Below, piece after piece: positions 6,978 through 11,665 of a DNA stretch of 11,665 bases (position 1 is its first letter; every line of letters begins with the position of its first letter). Position numbers and translations under genes: made by a program. The notes beneath the pieces are model-generated. The model was given only the letters and a program-made list of their open reading frames with translations. It had not been told where the DNA came from and searched no databases. Source of the DNA: Spirochaetaceae bacterium (lineage in GTDB: Bacteria; Spirochaetota; Spirochaetia; Treponematales; Breznakiellaceae); NCBI GenBank assembly GCA_031279895.1, contig JAITHR010000024.1:1-11665 (forward strand), written 5' to 3'.

Positions 6978-7094
6978 CGGAGACGGCGGAACGCGGTAAA
7001 CCGGGCGGCGTCCGCTTAGAGGCGCGGTGTGGTACGCGGACAGTCGTTGTTCGGGGCGCGGCGCGGGAAGCTTTTGTGCCGCCGCCGCCGGCGG
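6978..7094. repeat. degenerate fragments of the same repeat family
   Basis: This stretch has no gene. It contains GTTGTTCGGGGCGCGGC (7048-7064), which is also found in copy B at 11411-11427, next to GCGGACAGTC, which resembles the GCGGACGACGACTG block of copies C and D. It ends in the G+C-rich run GCCGCCGCCGCCGGCGG just past the stop of the convergent zinc-ribbon gene. That run can fold but lacks the T run expected of a terminator on the minus strand. Confidence 0.45.
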
Positions 7095-7256
7095 TCAGTC
7101 GAATTTCGGAAGTTCGCTCTGTTTCGGCTGTTCCAGATCTTTGCGCTCAAAGATTTTCCGGTTGCACATCGGACATTTCCAGACCGTTACCAGCTGGCCG
7201 TCTTCCTGAAAGGTTTCCACTTTTTCCATAGGAATATTGCAAATGGTACATTGCAT
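7095..7256 (-). CDS. small zinc-ribbon protein (53 residues)
   Basis: Two CxxC pairs, C3/C6 (CTIC) and C28/C31 (CPMC), are 21 residues apart, with a basic stretch after the second pair (CNRKIFERKDLEQ). This is the pattern of a single zinc ribbon. The start at ATG 7256 is chosen over the upstream ATGs because AAAGGAG lies about 9 bases before it, and the first cysteine pair then sits right at the N-terminus as is common in such proteins. The upstream 36 residues of the open frame are low in credibility. It is divergent from fliS, 235 bases away. Similar short zinc ribbons act as nucleic-acid or protein binding modules; nothing here decides which. No specific family name can be given. Confidence 0.75.
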   Translation of the reverse strand: MQCTICNIPMEKVETFQEDGQLVTVWKCPMCNRKIFERKDLEQPKQSELPKFD

Positions 7257-7326
7257 CTCAAACTCTCCTTTTTCAACGCCGCGCCGGAGCGCGAATACGC
7301 TCGTTGGTTTCGTATTGGTTTCGTAC

Positions 7327-7355
7327 ATAGTACCGTGCGGCGCGGTTTTTAGCAA
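7327..7355 (-). promoter_or_regulatory. candidate sigma-70 promoter of the zinc-ribbon gene
   Basis: On the minus strand TTGCTA (7355-7350) and TACTAT (7332-7327) are separated by exactly 17 bases, each matching consensus at 4 of 6 positions. An 11-bp direct repeat TACGAAACCAA, present twice in tandem (7325-7304), follows immediately downstream of the -10 box and could be an operator or a leader element. Spacing is good and the boxes are moderate. Confidence 0.4.
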
Positions 7356-7404
7356 GGCGGCCATCGAAATGTCCGCCGGAGGGTATAGGCAAAAAACTTT
7401 GCGT

Positions 7405-7431
7405 TAGGTTATAATAAAACTATGCCGATAA
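7405..7431 (+). promoter_or_regulatory. candidate sigma-28 (FliA) promoter of fliS
   Basis: GCCGATAA at 7424-7431 matches the sigma-28 -10 consensus at all eight positions. The expected -35 region 11 bases upstream reads TAGGTTAT (7405-7412), a partial match to TAAAGTTT. Transcription would start near 7438, about 54 bases before fliS. A TATAAT at 7410-7415 offers a sigma-70 alternative, but it lacks a recognisable -35 box. Confidence 0.5.
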
Positions 7432-7491
7432 AAAAACCGTACACCTTGTTACACAGTAACGAAATATTTTATTTTTACGGAGGGGATTATT

Positions 7492-7938
7492 TTGGCGTAC
7501 ACCAATGCGTTATCCGCATATAAAGAAACGCGGGTTAAGACCGCAGGGCAGGGGCAGCTTATTATGATGCTCTATGATGAGGCGGTAAAACAGTTGGATC
7601 GGGGTTTGGACCTCTTAAAAAAGAACAGCAAAGGCAAAAAGGATCCGGGAAGAATCGAGGAAATAACCAAAGCGCTCCTTAAAACCCAGGAAATCATCAC
7701 CGAACTGTCGGTGTCTCTGGATTTTGAAAAGGGCGGGGAAATCGCCAAGAACCTTTTTTCCCTGTACAGCTGGTTTAACCACGAGATTGTGGAGGCGGAC
7801 ATCAGTAAAGACATGGAACGGGTGGCCAATGTTCGCGCCATGCTTAACGATCTCAGGACCGTCTGGGGGGAAGTTACCGCCAAAGCCCCGCGGGAAAACA
7901 TGGAAAGACCCAGAAACGGAATAAATATCGCCGGATAG
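7492..7938 (+). CDS. fliS: flagellin export chaperone FliS
   Basis: FliS binds flagellin in the cytoplasm, keeps it from polymerising and hands it to the export gate. The 148 residues contain the family pattern: an N-terminal tyrosine/ETRVKTA segment, GQLIMMLYDEAVKQLDRG (about residues 22-39), a central helix LLKTQEIITELSVSLDFEKG and the C-terminal helix VANVRAMLNDLRTVWGEV. Translation begins at TTG 7492, chosen because GGAGGGG lies 6 bases upstream and MAYTNALSAYKETRV is a normal FliS N-terminus. It is followed after 9 bases by another helical protein, likely in the same transcript. The candidate sigma-28 promoter fits a late flagellar gene. No flagellin or fliD gene is nearby in this window. 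Confidence 0.92.
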   Translation: MAYTNALSAYKETRVKTAGQGQLIMMLYDEAVKQLDRGLDLLKKNSKGKKDPGRIEEITKALLKTQEIITELSVSLDFEKGGEIAKNLFSLYSWFNHEIVEADISKDMERVANVRAMLNDLRTVWGEVTAKAPRENMERPRNGINIAG

Positions 7939-7947
7939 CGTCTTGAA

Positions 7948-8403
7948 ATGAAAGAACAGGATTTCCTAAAAGCCGCTACACCGGAGGCCCGCGCCGCCAT
8001 AACGCGGCTTCGGGAACTCCTCGGCGCCCAGCGCGATACCTTGCGCACGTGCTTAAGCGCCCTTGCCAAACAAAAAGAAAAAATAGAGCAGAACCAGGGG
8101 GAAGACGCGCTTTTTCACGCGGAGCTTCTCGAACAAGCCATGAGGGACATTCTGGCAGTCCAAAAGGTCATACAGCCCCTTATGGCGCGTTTCCCCTGCC
8201 GCACAGAACCGGAAATCCGTGCGATAACCCGAAACATCCGCGACATTCAGGAAGAAGTGCGGGCGCGGGCGCGGGAAAACACGGAGCTTCTTGGGAAGCG
8301 GCGGGCGTTTCTCGCCGCCGAAATCCAAAAGATACAAAAAAACCCCCTGCGAAAGCGAATGTCCCCCCATGCGCCGCCCTCGATGATAGACATGGAGATC
8401 TAA
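7948..8403 (+). CDS. helical coiled-coil protein next to fliS, possibly a FlgN-like chaperone
   Basis: The 151 residues are almost wholly helical, with heptad-like leucines and alternating charges (ITRLRELLGAQRDTLRTCLS and LAKQKEKIEQ, then IRDIQEEVRARARENTELLG). The tail ending SPHAPPSMIDMEI looks disordered. Size, helix pattern, the asparagine-leucine-leucine segment near the end (ENTELL) and the position right after fliS are what one expects of FlgN, the export chaperone for hook-filament junction proteins. FlgN sequences diverge widely and I cannot confirm the family by eye. The start at ATG 7948 lies 9 bases after the fliS stop without a strong ribosome site, suggesting translational coupling. 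A flagellar role is inferred from context. Stop to polA start is 44 bases. Confidence 0.6.
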   Translation: MKEQDFLKAATPEARAAITRLRELLGAQRDTLRTCLSALAKQKEKIEQNQGEDALFHAELLEQAMRDILAVQKVIQPLMARFPCRTEPEIRAITRNIRDIQEEVRARARENTELLGKRRAFLAAEIQKIQKNPLRKRMSPHAPPSMIDMEI

Positions 8404-8447
8404 GCGCCGACCGGGGGACGCGGACTTTTCGCACGGGAAGGACACAC

Positions 8448-11231
8448 ATGAAACACACGACAAGCGGGCAGGCGAAACCGCCGCTCTATCTCCTCGACGC
8501 CTACGGGCTTATTTACCGCGCCTACCACGGCTTTGCCGATAGCCCCTTGCGTAACCGCGAGGGAAAGAATATCTCCGCGCTGTTTATCTTCAGCCGTACC
8601 GTTCTGAACCTCGTGCGTAAAGGCGCGCCTTCGGCGGGACCGGACGGAACCCTCAGTGAGGCGCTCCAAAAACCGCTGCGCCTTGCGGCGGTATTCGATT
8701 CGCGGACCCCGACCTTTCGGCACGCTATTTCGAGTACCTACAAGGCGAACCGGGAAAAAACCTCCGCTGACCTCCACGAGCAGATACCGCTTATCGAAGC
8801 GTTTCTCGACGGACTTGGGGTTCCCATGCTGCGCCGCGACGGGTATGAGGCGGACGATATTATCGCGACCATGGCAAGCCGATGCAAAGAAGACGGGCGG
8901 GAGTGTTATATTCTTTCTTCCGACAAGGATATGCTCCAGCTGGTGGGAAACGGGATTTACGTCATTGACACGGGAAAGGGCGCCGCGGACTATACGGTGC
9001 TGGGGCCCGAGGCGGTAAAGGCCAAATGGGGGGTGCCGCCTGAGAAGATGCTGGACTTTTTCTCCCTTATGGGAGACGGCGCCGACAACGTGCCGGGGGT
9101 TAAAGGCATTGGGAAGACCCACGCCGCGAAACTCATAAACCGGTACGGCTCCCTTGACGGCATCTACGCCAATATCGCCGGTATCGAAGGGGCCTTAGGC
9201 AAGTACCTGCATAACGATCGGGATCCGGCATACCTTTCCAAATCCCTCGTGGCCCTGGACCACGAGGTTCCCCTTGTGTTTAACGGGAAAGCGGATTTCA
9301 CCCTTGACGATCTTTCGGTGGAAAACCTCCGTCCCGCCGAGGGTGCGGCGCTGCTCTTCCGTAACGGCATCACGAAGATGGCGCGGGAACTAAGCGGGGA
9401 CTCCCAGGCGCTACAGGAAGAGCCGGTTTCATCGGATCCGGCGTTTCTGGGACCCGGAACCTACACCGCGCTCCTTGACGCGGAAGGTTTGGAAACCATG
9501 CTGCGCGAAGCGCGCGCCCAAGGGTTTGTCGCGCTGGATTTCGAGACCGATTCCCTTGACCCCCGGCGCGCCGAACCGGTGGGGGTGGCGCTGGCGCTCC
9601 GCATGAAAGAGGCGGTCTACGTTCCCCTGGCGCCCCACGGCGGAACCGCGCCGTTTGTTGATCCTGCCACGGTTCGGGGCCTTTTGGCGCCGCTCTTTGC
9701 CGATCCCGCCATGACCGTCATCGCCCATAACGCCAAATACGACTACGCGGTATCCCGCCACTGGGGAATCCCGCGGTGGACGTGCGGGATCTGGGACACG
9801 ATGGTCGCGGCATGGGTGGTTGACCCCGATCGGAACGGCTATTCCCTTGATTCCCTTTCCCGCCTGTACTTTGGCTACACCGCGAAAACGTACAAGGAGG
9901 TGGTGCCGAAGGGCCGTACCTTTGCCGCGGTATCCCTCGAAGAGGCCGTGTCTTACGCGGCGGAAGACGCGGACTTCTGTCTGCGGGCGCGGTTTTTTCT
10001 TGAGCCGCGCCTTGAGCGGGCCGGTGCCGGGGATCTTTTTCTCAAATTGGAAATGCCCCTGCTCCCTGTTCTCGCCGAGATGGAGGGGGCGGGCATCAGG
10101 ATTGAGAAAGGGACGCTGGAGTCTTACGGGCTTGAGTTATCCAAAGAGATCGCCCGCGTTGAGGGCGAGACGTATCGCGTGGTGGGTCATCCTTTTAATC
10201 TGGCGTCTACCAAGCAGTTACAGGAGGTACTGTTTACCGAGCGCGGTCTCAAGACCGGAAGGAAGACCAAAACCGGCTACTCCACCGACGAAGAAGTGCT
10301 GGCGGAACTGGCGCTTACCGACGAGGCGCCGGCGCTTGTCCTGCGCTACCGGACCCTGACGAAACTCAAGTCAACCTATGTGGACGCGCTCTCCGATCTT
10401 GCCGATCCGGAGGGGCGGCTCCACACGAGTTTTATCCAGACCGGAACCGCCACGGGCCGGCTTTCCAGCCGCCAGCCGAACTTGCAGAATATTCCGGCGC
10501 GTGGCGATGAGGGGCGCCGTATTCGGGAGGCCTTCGTAGCCAAGCCCGCGCACCTCCTTATATCGGCGGACTACCGTCAGATAGAGCTGGTGATTTTGGC
10601 GCATCTTTCCGGGGACGAGAATATGGCGGCTGCCTTCAAAGCCGGAAAGGACGTGCACGCCGGAACCGCGTCCCTTATTTTCAATGTTGACGAGGAGGCG
10701 GTGAGCCCCGAACAGCGCCAGAGCGCGAAGGTGATTAACTTCGGGGTGATGTACGGCATGAGTGCCTTTCGGCTCGCTAACGAGCTGGGGATAAGCCGCG
10801 CCGACGCCGCGCTCTTTATCGACACGTATTTCAAGACGTATCGGGGTATTCGGGAGTATATCGAGAGCCTGATACGCGCCGCGGAGACGTCGGGCTACGC
10901 TTCCACGATTTTCGGGAGGAGGCGGTATATTCCGACTATCAATTCGCGTAACAAGACGGAGCGGGCCGCGGCGGAGCGGGTGGCGGTGAACACGCCTATT
11001 CAGGGTTCCGCGGCGGACATTGTGAAAACGGCTATGCTGGGGGTGGATCGGGCGCTTACCGCCGCCGGTAGCCGGACGCGCCTGCTTTTGCAGGTGCATG
11101 ACGAGCTTATTCTGGAGTCTCCCCAGGAGGAGGCTGCGGACACTGCGCGTCTTATACAACAGGAGATGGAAAACGCGGTGGCGCTCTCCGTCCCGCTCAG
11201 CGTCAAAGTAGTAATCACCAACCACTGGTAG
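8448..11231 (+). CDS. polA: DNA polymerase I
   Basis: This 927-residue repair and Okazaki-maturation polymerase has all three domains. The 5'-nuclease spans about 1-300: LLDAYGLIYRAYHG, YEADDIIATMA, SSDKDMLQL, MGDGADNVPGVKGIG. The 3'-5' exonuclease keeps its metal and tyrosine residues: D364/E366 in LDFETD, N428/D432 in HNAKYD, Y503/D507 in SYAAEDAD, so proofreading should be active. The polymerase domain has motif A at D708 (DYRQIELVILAHLSGD), motif B with R757, K761 and F765, and motif C QVHDE at 882-886. Motif A differs from the common DYSQIELR at residues 710 and 715. The frame is open upstream to 8049, but ATG 8448 is chosen because it has GGGAAGGA before it and gives the standard N-terminus. 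The upstream part overlaps the preceding gene. A repeat element begins 22 bases after the stop. Confidence 0.97.
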   Translation: MKHTTSGQAKPPLYLLDAYGLIYRAYHGFADSPLRNREGKNISALFIFSRTVLNLVRKGAPSAGPDGTLSEALQKPLRLAAVFDSRTPTFRHAISSTYKANREKTSADLHEQIPLIEAFLDGLGVPMLRRDGYEADDIIATMASRCKEDGRECYILSSDKDMLQLVGNGIYVIDTGKGAADYTVLGPEAVKAKWGVPPEKMLDFFSLMGDGADNVPGVKGIGKTHAAKLINRYGSLDGIYANIAGIEGALGKYLHNDRDPAYLSKSLVALDHEVPLVFNGKADFTLDDLSVENLRPAEGAALLFRNGITKMARELSGDSQALQEEPVSSDPAFLGPGTYTALLDAEGLETMLREARAQGFVALDFETDSLDPRRAEPVGVALALRMKEAVYVPLAPHGGTAPFVDPATVRGLLAPLFADPAMTVIAHNAKYDYAVSRHWGIPRWTCGIWDTMVAAWVVDPDRNGYSLDSLSRLYFGYTAKTYKEVVPKGRTFAAVSLEEAVSYAAEDADFCLRARFFLEPRLERAGAGDLFLKLEMPLLPVLAEMEGAGIRIEKGTLESYGLELSKEIARVEGETYRVVGHPFNLASTKQLQEVLFTERGLKTGRKTKTGYSTDEEVLAELALTDEAPALVLRYRTLTKLKSTYVDALSDLADPEGRLHTSFIQTGTATGRLSSRQPNLQNIPARGDEGRRIREAFVAKPAHLLISADYRQIELVILAHLSGDENMAAAFKAGKDVHAGTASLIFNVDEEAVSPEQRQSAKVINFGVMYGMSAFRLANELGISRADAALFIDTYFKTYRGIREYIESLIRAAETSGYASTIFGRRRYIPTINSRNKTERAAAERVAVNTPIQGSAADIVKTAMLGVDRALTAAGSRTRLLLQVHDELILESPQEEAADTARLIQQEMENAVALSVPLSVKVVITNHW

Positions 11232-11253
11232 CGCCCCGTCTCCGCAGCCTCCG

Positions 11254-11456
11254 CCGTGTCCCACGGTTTCAGCATGGCCGCCTGTTGCTTCCAAACGGTG
11301 CGACACCGTGTCCGCCGGGCAAATCAGTGCTGTTGAGGCGCGGCTACGCTCCGCGCCGGCGGGTCGCGGCTTGGGAGCCGTGCGTTGTTGTGCGTAGTAA
11401 GGGGCTTGTCGTTGTTCGGGGCGCGGCCAAGACGCTTATGAAACCGTCGGAGACGG
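11254..11456 (-). repeat. hairpin-ended MITE/REP-like element, copy B (203 bp), inverted relative to copy A
   Basis: The ends are CCGTGTCCCACGGTTTCA (11254-11271) and TGAAACCGTCGGAGACGG (11439-11456), inverted repeats differing at two positions. The changes fall in the stem of each terminal hairpin (CCGTG/CACGG versus CCGTC/GACGG), so both still pair. Internally it shares a 28-base identical block and several shorter blocks with copy A. It also contains a separate hairpin ACGGTG-CGA-CACCGT (11295-11309). It lies just past the polA stop and, like copy A, carries no transposase. The few G+C-rich bases between polA and this element (CGTCTCCGCAGCCTCCG) are further fragments of the family. Confidence 0.75.
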
Positions 11457-11464
11457 CCCGGAAC

Positions 11465-11665
11465 GATTCAGTTTTATCCTGATATGATTCAGTTTTACTC
11501 TGGAAAGATTCATTTCCGCCCTGGAAAGATTCATTTCCGCCCTGGAAAGATTCATTTCCGTCCTGGAAAGATTCATTTCCGCCCTGGAAAGATTCATTTC
11601 CGCCCTGGAAAGATTCATTTCCGCTCTGGAAAGATTCATTTCCGCTCTGGAAAGATTCATTTCCG
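11465..11665 (+). repeat. 21-bp tandem array B, nine full units plus a partial unit cut by the window edge
   Basis: Units start every 21 bases from 11465 to 11633 and a 12-base partial unit begins at 11654, so the array continues past the window. The core unit is GATTCATTTCCG(C/T)(C/T)CTGGAAA without its last base shown here differing only at the two marked positions. The first two units are diverged (GATTCAGTTTTA). Units with the same variant lie side by side. Several frames are open because the period is seven codons (for example SRAEMNL on the minus strand), but no start signal supports translation. The sequence is unrelated to array A although the period is the same. Confidence 0.92.

Noticed and set aside
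7257..7364. 36-residue N-terminal extension of the zinc-ribbon protein
   Set aside because: AAAGGAG lies directly before ATG 7256, and the candidate promoter lies inside the extension.
8049..8447. 133-residue N-terminal extension of DNA polymerase I
   Set aside because: It overlaps the FlgN-like gene in another frame, looks like low-complexity shadow sequence, and the ribosome site and conserved PolA start both point to 8448.
11436..11660. minus-strand heptapeptide-repeat protein (MNLSRAE units)
   Set aside because: Period 21 keeps five of six frames open in this array, so an open frame is not evidence of coding. No start signal is seen and the array runs off the window. Kept only as a repeat.

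Overview
This is bacterial chromosome of about 55% G+C by eye. It holds a heat-shock chaperone operon, a flagellar chaperone gene and DNA polymerase I. The fliS gene and a perfect sigma-28 -10 box show a flagellated organism. The overall feel, including the TTG start of fliS, fits a spirochaete of the Treponema group, but that is inference from recall, not something the sequence proves.

Layout. 1-3565 (+): grpE (5' end cut by the window edge), dnaK and dnaJ in heat-shock operon order. 3585-4484 (-): a DUF58 protein, convergent with dnaJ, with no moxR-type ATPase beside it. 4590-6040 (+): a strikingly A+T-rich island. Its promoter has a perfect TATAAT overlapped by a palindrome. Three genes follow, which I reconstruct as ATGA-coupled: an intact 171-residue unknown, a broken ~172-residue unknown, and a broken Imm1-family immunity gene ending in CPKCIEW. 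The two broken genes need one in-frame TGA and three single-base losses in A or T runs to be explained. 6117-6386 (+): a small two-helix membrane protein with an NWDW motif, probably Imm17-like. No toxin gene is present, so 4.6-6.4 kb looks like an orphan and partly decayed immunity island.

6387-7094 and 11232-11665 are gene-poor and repeat-rich. They hold MITE/REP-like elements of about 170-200 bp. The ends of these elements are inverted repeats that are themselves 5-bp hairpins with a TCC (or GGA) triloop. The stem sequence differs between copies with matching changes on both arms, which points to selection on the hairpin. Next to the elements lie two unrelated tandem arrays, both with a 21-bp period. 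One element copy (6392-6565) follows the Imm17-like gene. Another, inverted, follows polA (11254-11456).

7095-7256 (-) encodes a 53-residue zinc-ribbon protein. 7492-8403 (+) holds fliS and a coiled-coil protein that may be FlgN-like, behind a candidate sigma-28 promoter. 8448-11231 (+) is full-length polA with intact 5'-nuclease, 3'-5' exonuclease and polymerase motifs.

The main novelty is the pair of systems in the accessory DNA: the decayed coupled immunity cassette, and the hairpin-ended repeat family with its 21-bp arrays. All family calls rest on motif recognition; no database search was possible.
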